The notes: generated by a model from the letters alone, not told the origin. 50,934 nt of DNA from Cellulomonas sp. 73-92 (GCF_001898175.1 NZ_MKTH01000001.1:1-50934); one strand, 5' to 3'; positions 23,522 to 32,993 are shown, counted from the stretch's first letter. A program made the numbers and translations.

Positions 23522-25797
23522 GCGAGGCGATCCAGCTCGAGATCGGCGGGATGACGTGCACCTCCTGCGCGGCACGGATCGAGAAGCGGCTCAACCGGCT
23601 GGAGGGCGTGCAGGCGACGGTCAACTTCGCCACGGAGCGCGCCAGCGTCCAGCTGCCCGAGGGCACGAGCGTGGCGCAGGCGATCGCGGCCGTGGAGGAG
23701 ACCGGTTACACCGCGTCCGTGTACGACCCGAGCCCGGTCCGGTCGCGGGACGAGGCGGCCCCGGACGAGGAGGACGAGGCCGACGTCGAAGCGCGTGCGC
23801 TGCGCCGCCGGTTGGTGATCAGTGCGGTGCTCGCGGCGCCGGTGCTGCTGCTGTCCGCCGTCGAGCCGTGGCAGTTCCAGCACTGGCAGTGGGCCTCCCT
23901 GACCTTGGCTGCGCCCGTGGTCGTGTGGGGTGCGTGGCCGTTCCACCGTGCGGCCTGGGTGAACCTGCGCCACGGCGCGGCGACGATGGACACGCTCATC
24001 AGCGTGGGTGTCGTCGCGGCCTTCACCTGGTCGCTGTACGCCCTGTTCTTCGGACCGGCCGGCGACCCCGGGATGCGGATGGGCTTCAGCCTGGTCCCGC
24101 GTCGCGGTGGGGGCGCCGGGGAGATCTACCTGGAGGTCGCCTCCGTGGTGACCGTGGCGATCCTGCTCGGCCGGTACTTCGAGCTGCGGGCCAAGCGGCG
24201 TTCGGGAGCGGCGCTGCGGGCGTTGCTGGCGATGGGCGCCCGGGATGTCGCCGTGCTGCGGGACGGGGCCGAGGTCCGCATCCCGGTCGACCAGCTGGTC
24301 GTCGGCGACGTGTTCGTGGTGCGCCCCGGGGAGAAGGTGGCCACCGACGGGGTGGTCACGAAGGGAGCGTCCGCTGTGGACGCGTCGATGCTCACCGGTG
24401 AGCCGGTCCCGGTCGAGGTGGGGCCCGGTGACGAGGTGGTCGGTGCGACCGTCAACGCCGGGGGCAGGCTCATGGTGCGGGCCACCCGGGTGGGAGCGGA
24501 CACGCAGCTGGCCCAGATGGCGCGGCTGGTGGAAGAGGCACAGAGCGGCAAGGCACCCGTGCAGCGGCTGGCCGACCGGATCTCCGGGGTCTTCGTCCCG
24601 GTCGTCATCACCACGGCCGTGGCAACCCTCGGGTTCTGGATCGGCGCCGGGGGCGGCGTCGGGCTTGCCTTCACCGCCGCCGTGGCCGTGCTGATCATCG
24701 CGTGCCCCTGCGCACTGGGCCTGGCCACGCCGACCGCCCTGATGGTCGGCACCGGCCGCGGCGCGCAGCTCGGCATCCTCATCAAGGGCCCGCAGGTGCT
24801 CGAGTCGACCCGCCGGGTCGACACCGTCGTGCTGGACAAGACCGGCACGGTCACCACCGGCCGGATGGTGCTCGCGAACGCCATCCCGGCCGACGGGGTC
24901 GAGGAGGCCGAGCTGGTGCGCCTCGCCGGCGCGCTCGAGCACGCCTCTGAGCACCCCATCGCCGCAGCGATCTCCGCCGGCGCCCGCGAACGCGGCGGTG
25001 ACCTGCCGCCCGTCGAGCAGTTCGTCAGCAGTCAGGGTCTCGGGGTCTCCGGTGTCGTCGAAGGGCACGCCGTCGCTGCGGGGCGTCCGACGTGGCTGGC
25101 GGCCGAGTGGAACGTGGAGCTGGGCGGCACGTTGCGCTCGGCGCTGGACGTCGCCGAGCAGCAGGGCCGGACCGTGGTCGCCGTGGCATGGGACGGGGCG
25201 GTGCGCGGCGTGCTGGTGGTCACCGACACGGTGAAGCCGACCAGCGCGGAGGCGATCGCCGGCCTGAAGCAGCTGGGCCTGCACCCGGTGCTGCTGACTG
25301 GCGACAACGAGCGCGCCGCCCGGGCGATCGCGGCAGAGGTGGGCATCGACGAGGTGATCGCGCAGGTGCTGCCGCAGGACAAGGTGGCCGTCATCCGGGA
25401 CCTGCAGGCTCGTGGCCGGGTGGTCGCGATGGTGGGCGACGGGGTGAACGACGCCGCCGCGCTGGCACAGTCCGACCTCGGCATCGCCATGGGCACCGGC
25501 ACGGACGTCGCCATCGAGGCGAGCGACCTGACGGCCGTGCGCGGGGACCTGCGCGCGGCGGTGGACGCCGTCCGGCTCGCCCGCCGCACGCTCGCCACGA
25601 TCAAGGGCAACCTGTTCTGGGCCTTCGCCTACAACGTGGCCGCGATCCCGCTGGCGGTGGCGGCCCTGCTCAATCCGTTGATCGCCGGAGCGGCGATGGC
25701 GTTCTCCTCGGTGTTCGTCGTGAGCAACAGCCTGCGGCTGCGGCGGTTCCGTGCCGTGTCCACCACGGCCCCGGTCGCGGCGGGCTCGGCAGGCTGA
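23518..25797 (+). CDS. copA: Cu(I)-exporting P1B-type ATPase CopA
   Basis: 759 residues. One N-terminal HMA domain with [16 protein letters not shown] (Cys14, Cys17), then the eight-helix core: CPC at 396-398 ([20 protein letters not shown]), Asp440 in [37 protein letters not shown], and the C-terminal [18 protein letters not shown] with the Met/Ser-Ser copper pair of P1B-1. This makes it the standard Cu(I) exporter. The GTG start overlaps the small gene. csoR follows immediately. An acidic linker ([14 protein letters not shown]) separates the HMA and the core. Confidence 0.96.
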   Translation: MSEAIQLEIGGMTCTSCAARIEKRLNRLEGVQATVNFATERASVQLPEGTSVAQAIAAVEETGYTASVYDPSPVRSRDEAAPDEEDEADVEARALRRRLVISAVLAAPVLLLSAVEPWQFQHWQWASLTLAAPVVVWGAWPFHRAAWVNLRHGAATMDTLISVGVVAAFTWSLYALFFGPAGDPGMRMGFSLVPRRGGGAGEIYLEVASVVTVAILLGRYFELRAKRRSGAALRALLAMGARDVAVLRDGAEVRIPVDQLVVGDVFVVRPGEKVATDGVVTKGASAVDASMLTGEPVPVEVGPGDEVVGATVNAGGRLMVRATRVGADTQLAQMARLVEEAQSGKAPVQRLADRISGVFVPVVITTAVATLGFWIGAGGGVGLAFTAAVAVLIIACPCALGLATPTALMVGTGRGAQLGILIKGPQVLESTRRVDTVVLDKTGTVTTGRMVLANAIPADGVEEAELVRLAGALEHASEHPIAAAISAGARERGGDLPPVEQFVSSQGLGVSGVVEGHAVAAGRPTWLAAEWNVELGGTLRSALDVAEQQGRTVVAVAWDGAVRGVLVVTDTVKPTSAEAIAGLKQLGLHPVLLTGDNERAARAIAAEVGIDEVIAQVLPQDKVAVIRDLQARGRVVAMVGDGVNDAAALAQSDLGIAMGTGTDVAIEASDLTAVRGDLRAAVDAVRLARRTLATIKGNLFWAFAYNVAAIPLAVAALLNPLIAGAAMAFSSVFVVSNSLRLRRFRAVSTTAPVAAGSAG

Positions 25798-25798
25798 C

Positions 25799-26074
25799 GT
25801 GGCCACGGAGACGGCCGAGGCCCAGCTGCGACGGTTGCGCCGCATCGAGGGGCAGGTGCGCGGGATCGCGGGGATGGTCGAGTCCGGTGCCTACTGCATC
25901 GACGTCCTCACGCAGGTCTCGGCCGCCTCCCGTGCCCTGCAGGCGGTGGCGCTCGGGTTGCTGGACGATCACATGAGCCACTGCCTGGTGGAGGCGGCAC
26001 GGCACGGAGGCGAGCTGCAGGACCGGCGACTTCGTGAGGCCTCCGAGGCGATCGCCCGCCTCGTGCGCAGCTGA
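25799..26074 (+). CDS. csoR: CsoR copper-sensing repressor (second copy)
   Basis: 91 residues from GTG 25799, one base after the copA stop. Ligands Cys33, His58, Cys62 (AYCIDVLTQ, DDHMSHCL) identify a true Cu(I) sensor; the helix RLRRIEGQVRGIAGMV binds DNA. It is about 75% identical to the 16568 protein, so both probably recognise the same palindromes and may form mixed regulation of one regulon. Cotranscribed with copA and under its operator, giving autoregulation. Confidence 0.93.
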   Translation: MATETAEAQLRRLRRIEGQVRGIAGMVESGAYCIDVLTQVSAASRALQAVALGLLDDHMSHCLVEAARHGGELQDRRLREASEAIARLVRS

Positions 26075-26094
26075 CAGAGCGAGAGGACGCAACG

Positions 26095-28506
26095 ATGGCA
26101 GACCAGACGATCACCCTGCAGGTGGCCGGCATGCACGCGAGCGGCTCGACCGGAACGGTCGAACGACGGCTGGCGGCCCGGCCCGGGGTGCGGGCGGTGA
26201 CCGCGAACGCCGTCGCTCAGACGGCGACGGTGACCTACGACGCGGGCACGACCTCGGCGGCCGAGCTGGAGCAGTGGGTGCGCGAGTGCGGGTTCCACTG
26301 CGCGGGTCAGTCCGTCCCGGCGCACCTGTGCGACCCGCACGGTGAACCGGGACACCCCGGTGCACCGGTGCACGACACTCACGCGATGCACGACGCCCAC
26401 GCCGCGTCCGGCCCGCGCGAAGGCCACGGGACGACGCCGACCATGTCGCCGCACGAGGCGATGGGTCACGGTGGTCACCACGGCGGCATGTCGATGGCGA
26501 GCATGGTCGCGGACATGCGTCGACGCTTCCTGGTCGCGGCGCTGCTGTCGGTGCCGATCGTGCTGTTCTCGCCGATCGGCCGGCAGGTGCTGGGGTTCTC
26601 CGTGGCGGCGCCGTTCGGGCTGCGGGACGACGTGGTGGCACTGCTGCTGTCCCTGCCGGTGGTGTTCTACTCCGCCTGGATCTTCTTCGACGGGGCCGTG
26701 TCCGCGCTGCGCGCCAGGACGCTGGACATGATGGTCCTGGTCGCCGTCGGCGTCGGCACCGGATGGGTCTACTCCGTCGTCGTCACCCTGACCGGCGGCG
26801 GGGACGTCTTCTACGAGGCGTCCACGGTGCTGACGGCATTCGTGCTCCTCGGGCACTGGCTGGAGATGCGCGCCCGCGGCGGCGCGAACGACGCCGTCCG
26901 AACTCTCCTCGAGCTCGCCCCGCCCAAGGCGGTCGTGCTGCGCGACGACCAGGAGGTCGAGGTTCCCACCGACCAGGTGCAGGTCGGTGACCTGCTGCTG
27001 ATCCGCCCCGGAGCCAAGGTGCCGGTGGATGCCGTGGTCGAGCAGGGCCGGTCGGAGCTGGACGAGTCCATGGTGACCGGCGAGAGCCTGCCGGTGGCCA
27101 AAGACGTGGGAGACGCCCTGGTCGGCGCGTCGATCAACACCACCGGGGCGCTGCGCGCCCGGGCCACCAAGGTCGGGGCGGACACGGCGCTCGCGCAGAT
27201 CGTCAAGCTGGTCCAGGAGGCGCAGAACTCCAAGGCGCCCGGCCAGCGGCTGGCCGACCGGGCCGCGTTCTGGCTGGTGCTCGTCGCGTTGATCGGCGGC
27301 GGCCTGACGCTCGTCGTGTGGCTCGCGGCCGGTGCGGGGCTGCAAGCCGCGTTGCTGTTCGCCATCACCGTCGTGGTGATCACCTGCCCTGACGCCCTGG
27401 GCCTGGCGACGCCGACCGCGATCATGGTGGGCACCGGCCTCGGCGCGCACCGCGGCGTGCTGTTCAAGAGCGCCGGCGCCCTCGAGCAGCTGGCCCGGGT
27501 GCAGGCCGTCGTGATGGACAAGACCGGGACCCTGACGCTCGGTTCTCCAGCCGTCACTGACGTGCGGGCCTACGGCTTGGACGCGGACGCGGTGCTGCGT
27601 CTGGCCGCCGCTGTCGAGCGCGAGTCCGAGCACCCGCTGGCCCGCGCCGTCGTGGCCGAAGCGGAACGCCGCGGTCTAGCCGTGCCGGTGGCGACCGCCT
27701 TCCGGGCGGTGCCCGGGCACGGGGCGGCCGGCCAGGTCGACGGCCGTGCCGTGCTGGTAGGCAGCCGCAGGCTGCTCACCGACGAGGGCGTCGACCCCGG
27801 CCCCGCCGCAGCCGACCAGGGCGAGCTCGCCGGGGCAGGGCGGACGGCGGTGCTGGTGGCGGTGGACGGGCACCCGGCCGGGGTGATCGCCATGGCCGAT
27901 GCCGTGCGTCCCACATCGGCGGGAGCCGTCCAGGCCCTGCACGACCTCGGGGTGCGCGTGGTCATGCTCACCGGTGACAACAAGGCCACCGCGGACCGGA
28001 TCGCCGCGGAGCTGCGGATCGACACCGTCGTCGCCGAGGTGCTTCCCGGCGACAAGGCCGCGGTCGTCGCCCGCCTGCAGGCGGACGGCACTCGGGTGGC
28101 GATGGTGGGCGACGGGGTGAACGACGCGCCCGCACTGGCCGGCGCGGACGTCGGCATCGCGATCGGCGCCGGAACGGACGTGGCCATCGAGACCGCCGAC
28201 GTCGTCCTGATGCGCTCCGACCCGATGGACGTCGCCGTGGCGCTGCGGATCGGGCGGGGCACGCTACGCAAGATGCGGCAGAACCTCGGCTGGGCGATCG
28301 GCTACAACGCCGTCGCCCTACCGATCGCCGCCGGCGTCTTCGCCCCCGCGTTCGGGCTGGTGCTGCGGCCAGAGATCGCCGCCCTGTCGATGTCCGGCTC
28401 CTCGCTGATCGTCGCGACCAACGCCCTGCTCCTCAAGCGGTTGCGGCTGCCCCGCACCGAGGCCGGACCAACCACGCCCCTCACCGTTGCGACGATCGCT
28501 CGGTGA
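26095..28506 (+). CDS. P1B-type ATPase with CPD motif and Cys-less HMA domain
   Basis: 803 residues. The N-terminal HMA-like fold has GMHASGSTGTVERRL where the CxxC should be, so the metal site is lost. A long His-rich linker follows (HDTHAMHDAHAASG, MGHGGHHGGMSMASMVADMR), resembling CopB-type ATPases. In the core the TM6 motif is CPD (ITCPDALGLATP, Cys431-Asp433) instead of CPC or CPH; Asp475 in DKTGTLTLG, SEHPLARA, GDGVNDAPAL are intact. The end MSGSSLIVATNALLLKR is of the copper type. Expected to move Cu or Ag, perhaps Cu(II); CPD makes this uncertain. Last gene of the copZ operon (20-base gap). Confidence 0.9.
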   Translation: MADQTITLQVAGMHASGSTGTVERRLAARPGVRAVTANAVAQTATVTYDAGTTSAAELEQWVRECGFHCAGQSVPAHLCDPHGEPGHPGAPVHDTHAMHDAHAASGPREGHGTTPTMSPHEAMGHGGHHGGMSMASMVADMRRRFLVAALLSVPIVLFSPIGRQVLGFSVAAPFGLRDDVVALLLSLPVVFYSAWIFFDGAVSALRARTLDMMVLVAVGVGTGWVYSVVVTLTGGGDVFYEASTVLTAFVLLGHWLEMRARGGANDAVRTLLELAPPKAVVLRDDQEVEVPTDQVQVGDLLLIRPGAKVPVDAVVEQGRSELDESMVTGESLPVAKDVGDALVGASINTTGALRARATKVGADTALAQIVKLVQEAQNSKAPGQRLADRAAFWLVLVALIGGGLTLVVWLAAGAGLQAALLFAITVVVITCPDALGLATPTAIMVGTGLGAHRGVLFKSAGALEQLARVQAVVMDKTGTLTLGSPAVTDVRAYGLDADAVLRLAAAVERESEHPLARAVVAEAERRGLAVPVATAFRAVPGHGAAGQVDGRAVLVGSRRLLTDEGVDPGPAAADQGELAGAGRTAVLVAVDGHPAGVIAMADAVRPTSAGAVQALHDLGVRVVMLTGDNKATADRIAAELRIDTVVAEVLPGDKAAVVARLQADGTRVAMVGDGVNDAPALAGADVGIAIGAGTDVAIETADVVLMRSDPMDVAVALRIGRGTLRKMRQNLGWAIGYNAVALPIAAGVFAPAFGLVLRPEIAALSMSGSSLIVATNALLLKRLRLPRTEAGPTTPLTVATIAR

Positions 28507-28508
28507 AA

Positions 28509-28526
28509 CTTCGTCGGATCTTTAGG
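28509..28526 (+). promoter_or_regulatory. Direct repeat operator (site F), weaker
   Basis: CTTCGTCGGATCTTTAGG, 7-mers 11 bases apart but the second is poor. It lies just after the CPD ATPase gene and about 120 bases before the gene at 28643. Accepted as a candidate because of place and spacing. Confidence 0.45.
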
Positions 28527-28642
28527 GTCCCGGTGCCGAACGCTCGGTACAAGTACCCCAGTCTGGTTGTCGGGCGCTTGGCGAACGTGCCGGCCTCGAG
28601 GAAGGTGGGGGTCGAGATGCAGGGTTGGGGCTCCGTCCACGC

Positions 28643-30064
28643 ATGAGCATCGGAAGCGGTGCAATCGGTCTCACGCCGGTCCTGCTGGTCGCGGTCGCTG
28701 CCCTCGCGGGCGCGCTGGCGTGGATCGGCCTGCGTGCCCTGGCACGGCGCCGCGCCGCTGACCACCGGAGCAGGCGGCGGATCGGGTCCTCCAACGAGGT
28801 GTCCGATCTGGCGGCCCAGGCGAGCGCCTCGCTGGTGGCGACGGACGAAGCGATCACGGCCTCCCGTGAAGATCTCGGATTCGCCCAGGCTCAGTTCGGG
28901 CCGGAGGCGACCGCCACCTTCGAGGCCGCGCTCACCGCCGCCACGGCGTCCCTGAGCCGGGCGTTCGTGCTGCGCCAGGAGCTCGACGACACGTCCCCCG
29001 ACAACGAAGCGCACATCCGCGCGACGGCCGTCGAGATCCTGCGGATGTGCGCTCAGATCCGCACCGATGTGGCAACCCACGCTCACGAGTTCGACGCGCT
29101 CCGAGACCTGCAGGCCCGCGCCCCTGAGCTGCTCGACGAGGTGACTCGACAGGCGGCCGACGCCGGCGAACGGGTACGCGCAGCACGCCTCACCGTGACC
29201 GGGCTGTCCGGGTCGTACTCGCCCGCAGCCTTGGCGTCGGTCTCCGGCAATCCGGACCTGGTCGAACGGCTCGTCGAGGGCATCACATCGACGGTGGGCG
29301 TCGGTCGGGTGGCGCTGGGCGCCGGCGACAGCGCTGCCGCGCTGGCCGCGGTGCGTTCCAGCCAGGCGGCCGTCGCCCAGGCGGCGAGCCTGCTCGACGC
29401 CGTCGATCAGGCCGGGGAGCACCTGGCCGCAGCCGCAAGCCAGCTGGCTGACAGCATCGCCGCCCTCGAGCAGGACCTGGCCGATGCCGCGCACCTGGCC
29501 CCGACGGACCCGCAGGTCCAGGCCCAGGCGGCGGTCGCCACCGCCACCGCCGCACAGGCGCAGCGCGCCGGCGCGGACCGGGACCCGGTCGCTACCCTGC
29601 GCGCGGTCGCCCACGCCCAGAGCGAGCTCAGTGCACGCCTTGCTCCCTACCGCGACCAGGCCGAACGCGTGGCGGCAGCACGTCGCCAGCTGACCGACGT
29701 GCTCGGACACGCGACGGCCCAGATCGGCGCGGTCGGGGAGTTCATCGATGCCCGGCGCGGTGCCGTCGGACCCGAGGCCCGCACCCGCCTGGCCGACGCC
29801 GCCCGCCGTGCGCGGCAAGCCGAGGACCTCTCGGACTCCGACCCGGTCGCGGCGCTATCGGAGGCGAGGCAGGCCGACCGGCTTGCGGGCACCGCCCAGA
29901 ACCGGGCCCAGCAGGACGTCGCCGACTTCGACGAGCAGCAACGCGGCGGAGGCGGTGGGGTCCTGGGCGGTTCAGGCGGCGCGGTGCTCGGGGGGCTCCT
30001 GATCGACCAGCTCCTCCGCGGCCACGGCCGCGGCTTCGGCGGCTACGGGCGGGGTGGGTGCTGA
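28643..30064 (+). CDS. TPM-family-like protein lacking the TPM domain
   Basis: 473 residues. It starts with a membrane helix (LTPVLLVAVAALAGALAWIG), continues as a long Ala/Gln-rich helical region of about 370 residues, probably coiled coil, and ends with a Gly-rich tail (GGGGGVLGGSGGAVLGG ... GFGGYGRGG). That layout equals the second half of actinobacterial TPM-domain proteins, which usually have a secreted TPM domain before the helix. Here no such domain or signal peptide exists upstream. It precedes a PspA gene by 62 bases, as TPM proteins often do. Start ATG 28643 is chosen over the in-frame TTG 28625. Role in membrane-stress repair is inferred. Confidence 0.75.
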   Translation: MSIGSGAIGLTPVLLVAVAALAGALAWIGLRALARRRAADHRSRRRIGSSNEVSDLAAQASASLVATDEAITASREDLGFAQAQFGPEATATFEAALTAATASLSRAFVLRQELDDTSPDNEAHIRATAVEILRMCAQIRTDVATHAHEFDALRDLQARAPELLDEVTRQAADAGERVRAARLTVTGLSGSYSPAALASVSGNPDLVERLVEGITSTVGVGRVALGAGDSAAALAAVRSSQAAVAQAASLLDAVDQAGEHLAAAASQLADSIAALEQDLADAAHLAPTDPQVQAQAAVATATAAQAQRAGADRDPVATLRAVAHAQSELSARLAPYRDQAERVAAARRQLTDVLGHATAQIGAVGEFIDARRGAVGPEARTRLADAARRARQAEDLSDSDPVAALSEARQADRLAGTAQNRAQQDVADFDEQQRGGGGGVLGGSGGAVLGGLLIDQLLRGHGRGFGGYGRGGC

Positions 30065-30126
30065 CCGCATCGACTCCCCCGTCCGCACCATCCAGGTCCG
30101 ACACCCGACCGATGAGAGGAACCACC

Positions 30127-30924
30127 ATGGCAAACAAGCAGACGGTCCTCGGCCGCATCACCCAGCTGGCCAAAGCCAACATCAACGCGCTCCTGGACCA
30201 TGCAGAGGATCCGGCTGTCATGATCGACCAGCTCATCCGGGACTACACGAACAACATCGCGCAGGCCGAGGAAGCGGTCGCACAGACCATCGGCAACCTC
30301 CGCCTGGCCGAGCAGGATCACGCGGCCGACCTGGCCGCGGCCGCGGACTGGGGCCGCAAGGCCGCCGCAGCCTCGGCCCGCGCCGACCAGATGCGGGCGA
30401 CGGCGAACCTGGCCGACGCGGAGAAGTTCGACAACCTGGCCAAGCTGGCGCTCGGTAAGCAGATCAACACGGAGGGCAGCGCCGCCGAGGCCGAGCCGCT
30501 GATCGCGTCGCAATCCCTCGCCGTGGACAAGCTCAAGGCCAACCTGGCAGCGATGAAGGACAAGCTGACCGACCTGAGGACCAGGCGCGATTCGTTGGTG
30601 GCCCGGCAGCGGACCGCCGAGGCACAACTACGGCTTCAGGATGCGAAGTCCCGCGTCAGCGCGCCCGACCCGTCGAGCGAGATTTCCCGGTTCGAAGAGA
30701 CCGTGCGCCGCCAAGAGGCGTACGCCGCCGGGCAGGCAGAGATCGCCAGCTCCTCCCTGGAGGCGCAGTTCGCCGAACTGGGCGAGCCCAGCGAGAGCCT
30801 CGAGATCGAGGCCCGGCTCGCAGTCCTCAAGGCGGGCACCCCGTCGCCCGGCGGGCCATCCGCGGCAGTCGACGGGGGCCAGGGCGCCCGACCGACGCTG
30901 CTCGACACGGAACCACGAGCCTGA
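30127..30924 (+). CDS. PspA/IM30 family membrane-stress protein
   Basis: 265 residues, almost wholly alpha-helical. It opens KQTVLGRITQLAKANINALL and DHAEDPAVMIDQLIRDY, the amphipathic helix and first coiled-coil segment of PspA/Vipp1 proteins (ESCRT-III like), which coat and mend damaged membranes. About 40 C-terminal residues are flexible and Pro/Gly-rich. Ribosome-binding site GAGAGGA is upstream of ATG 30127. With the TPM-like protein it may form a repair unit for copper-damaged membranes; this is inferred from neighbours. Confidence 0.9.
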   Translation: MANKQTVLGRITQLAKANINALLDHAEDPAVMIDQLIRDYTNNIAQAEEAVAQTIGNLRLAEQDHAADLAAAADWGRKAAAASARADQMRATANLADAEKFDNLAKLALGKQINTEGSAAEAEPLIASQSLAVDKLKANLAAMKDKLTDLRTRRDSLVARQRTAEAQLRLQDAKSRVSAPDPSSEISRFEETVRRQEAYAAGQAEIASSSLEAQFAELGEPSESLEIEARLAVLKAGTPSPGGPSAAVDGGQGARPTLLDTEPRA

Positions 30925-30980
30925 CCTCGCTGCACAGTGCGCGCCGCACCGAGCCGCACCCGATCGAAAGGACCGACGTC

Positions 30981-31385
30981 ATGAGCTACGGCATCAGCAC
31001 CACCCTGGACCGACCGTTCCAGGAGACCCTGGCTGCAACGCGGGAGGCACTGATCGCGGAAGGGTTTGGAGTCATCACCGAGATCGACATGGCAGCCACC
31101 CTGAAGGTCAAGCTGGATGCCGACATCCCACCGCACGTCATCCTCGGGGCCTGCAACCCCCAGCTGGCGCATCGCGCCTTGCAGGTCGAGGCGTCGATCG
31201 GCCTGCTCCTGCCCTGCAACGTGGTGGTCCGGGCGTCCGCCCCGGGCCGCACCACGGTGGAAGCCCTGGACCCGAACGTCATGGTCACCGTCACCGGCAA
31301 CGGCGAGCTCGGCGCCATCGCCGCTCAGGCTGCCTCCCGGCTGGACGCCGCTCTGCGGAGCCTCGGGCCCACGACGACGGCATGA
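30981..31385 (+). CDS. DUF302-domain protein
   Basis: 134 residues with a DUF302 domain: STTLDRPFQETLAATREALI, FGVITEIDMAATLKVKL, VILGACNPQLAHRAL and LLLPCNVVVR. The Cys in GACNP and LPCNV are typical of the family. Ribosome-binding site GAAAGGA precedes ATG 30981. DUF302 proteins are common beside metal and sulfur genes, but the biochemistry is unknown. The CsoR-like gene 60 bases downstream is probably cotranscribed. Confidence 0.9.
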   Translation: MSYGISTTLDRPFQETLAATREALIAEGFGVITEIDMAATLKVKLDADIPPHVILGACNPQLAHRALQVEASIGLLLPCNVVVRASAPGRTTVEALDPNVMVTVTGNGELGAIAAQAASRLDAALRSLGPTTTA

Positions 31386-31445
31386 CCGGTGACCTTCGCG
31401 ACGAGCGTGGCCCCCGTTCGAGAGCACGAGACGAAGCGAGCAACG

Positions 31446-31709
31446 ATGGAGATCGACCCGACCGAGGTGGCCAAGGTCGTCAACCGCCTCAAGCGCACGC
31501 AGGGCCAAGTGGGCGGCATCGCGCGAATGCTCGAGGAAGGTCGCGCCTACGAAGACGTCATCACTCAACTCGCCGCCGCCAGCCGGGCGCTGGATCGGGC
31601 AGGCTTCGCCCTCACCGCCTGCGCGCTCAAGCGCTGCCTGTCCGAGCCCGGGAGCGAGGAGTCCGCGCAGATGCTGATGGTGGAGGAGGTCTTCCTCTCG
31701 CTCGCCTAG
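31446..31709 (+). CDS. CsoR/RcnR-family regulator without copper ligands
   Basis: 87 residues from ATG 31446. The fold is clearly CsoR-like (RLKRTQGQVGGIARMLEEGR, VITQLAAASRALDRAGFAL), but the first ligand Cys is replaced by Tyr (RAYEDVITQ) and the His is Ala. Two Cys remain, five residues apart (TACALKRC). It is thus not a Cu(I) sensor of the CsoR type; sulfide or redox sensing (CstR-like) or another metal is possible. It is the neighbour of the DUF302 gene and likely controls it. No operator recognised. Confidence 0.8.
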   Translation: MEIDPTEVAKVVNRLKRTQGQVGGIARMLEEGRAYEDVITQLAAASRALDRAGFALTACALKRCLSEPGSEESAQMLMVEEVFLSLA

Positions 31710-32114
31710 GAGTCTGCTGAACAAGTTGTGTTCTGAGCGGCCGCGCAGTAGGCGGCGGGCGGATCGCCACAGGGTTGGCCGTCTGTGCGGCGTTGTGAAG
31801 TCAGCACTCAAGGGTGCGACACGTAGGTCGGTCCGCCCGCCTGGATCCATCGTGGGCGGGGTGTGGGCCGTTGTCCACGGCCTTCGGGCCCGGCCCGGGC
31901 TGTCAGGCCAGGGCCCACGCTCCGTCGGTGAGTGTGGATCCGGGCTCAGAGGTCGCGGTCCTGGGCGTCTCGGTCTTTCGTCACTGCGCAGGCGGTGGCG
32001 GCTGATCGCGGTCGCCGGATCTGACCCGGCTACCGCTCCCGACCCAGCACAGGGTCGTCCGCAATGGCCTGGCGGAGTCGGGCGCGTGCTGCACGGACTG
32101 CTGGCGCGGTGGAG
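31710..32114. other. Gap of about 400 bases, no gene recognised
   Basis: Several open frames but none with recognisable protein. The stretch resembles neither a promoter copy nor a terminator. It may be eroded insertion-sequence DNA, but no conserved transposase motif was visible. Confidence 0.4.
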
Positions 32115-32558
32115 TCAACGGCGCGGGCGGGCGAAGCGGCGCCGTGCGCCAATCCTTGGTCGCGCGGCAGTTCTCATCGGCTCGTTGGCCGCGTTCACGA
32201 CGTCGAGCCCGGCCAGCACGGGGCTGGCCCGGACGGTCGTCAAGAGGAACTCCAGCACCGTCGCGAGCACGTCCTCGGACATGCCGAGCCCGCCGCGGTC
32301 AGGGGCGTTGGCGATCACGCTCTCGAGCTGCTGGGCAGCGGCCAGCATCTCGCCGACGGTGAGGTCCCCTCGCGCGCCCCACGAGCCATCCGCGCTCCAC
32401 GCCACTCGCGGGGCGACGTCGCTCCACAGGAACTCACCCCGGGCACGGCCTTCCGGCACCGCGAAGCAGGCGCGGGCGAGTTCTCGCGCCTGCTTCGCGG
32501 CCTCAGCCGGATCGAGCCGCACCGCGGGTTCGGACCACAGGAACCCAGATGCCGTCAC
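32115..32558 (-). CDS. Hypothetical protein, 147 residues
   Basis: Starts at GTG 32558, with GGAGA eight bases upstream. The protein looks real: SGFLWSEPAVRLDPAEAAKQ, ARELARACFAVPEGRA, LTVGEMLAAAQQLESVI, LATVLEFLLTTVRASPV. The last 25 residues are Arg-rich (ARPRIGARRRFARPRR) and may be fused sequence from an adjacent break. No helix in the membrane, no known motif. It follows a 40-codon frame by 13 bases. I do not recognise the family. Confidence 0.55.
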   Translation of the reverse strand: MTASGFLWSEPAVRLDPAEAAKQARELARACFAVPEGRARGEFLWSDVAPRVAWSADGSWGARGDLTVGEMLAAAQQLESVIANAPDRGGLGMSEDVLATVLEFLLTTVRASPVLAGLDVVNAANEPMRTAARPRIGARRRFARPRR

Positions 32559-32571
32559 GCCCCGGTTCTCC

Positions 32572-32694
32572 CTACCAGAGGTAGATGTCCTGCCAAAGGG
32601 CCGGTGAACTGACGCAGTCGTAGAGCGCTCCGGTCACGTAGATGTACCCCGTCACCTGATGCTCCCCGCCGTACGACGCAAGCTCCATGATCAT
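32572..32694 (-). CDS. Small protein or gene remnant, 40 residues
   Basis: ATG 32694 opens MIMELASYGGEHQVTGYI and ends SSPALWQDIYLW before TAG. The composition (Tyr, Trp, Ile, Asp) differs from chance frames and the stop is 13 bases before the next start. No clear ribosome-binding site; a TAG lies a few codons upstream. It may be a true small protein of a two-gene unit or the tail of a lost gene. Confidence 0.4.
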   Translation of the reverse strand: MIMELASYGGEHQVTGYIYVTGALYDCVSSPALWQDIYLW

Positions 32695-32943
32695 GGCCGG
32701 CCCGTGGACCTAGGCCATCGCCTGCTACCTCACTTGTTCTACGTCACCTGCCTCTACGTCGCCAGCCGCCGAACAGCGCACCAGCAGCCCGCGGCGAGGG
32801 AGTGTCCGGCGAACGGTGTTTGGGCCGACGAAGGAGCTTCGCCCATCCCGGCGCACTGGCGTTGCTCGGTGTCGACGTGCGCACGCTGGCCATGCACGGA
32901 CCGGCCGGGTGCCGCGCCCGTCGTGGGGAAGGCTTCGGCGGAC

Positions 32944-32961
32944 CTTCATCCAACCTCGACC
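32944..32961 (+). promoter_or_regulatory. Direct repeat operator (site D)
   Basis: CTTCATCCAACCTCGACC, 7-mers 11 bases apart, 32 bases before the start of the 32994 gene. It heads a run of five overlapping or close genes (32994 to 36313). The 250 bases before it hold no recognised gene. Copies: B (12075) and C (20621). Confidence 0.78.
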
Positions 32962-32993
32962 AGGTCGCAGCCAACGGTCCGGACGATGGAGGC

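Noticed and set aside
31710..31850. Possible transposase end on the minus strand (Arg-rich frame ending in FSRLLG)
   Set aside because: No conserved transposase residues could be recognised and the frame overlaps the CsoR-like gene.
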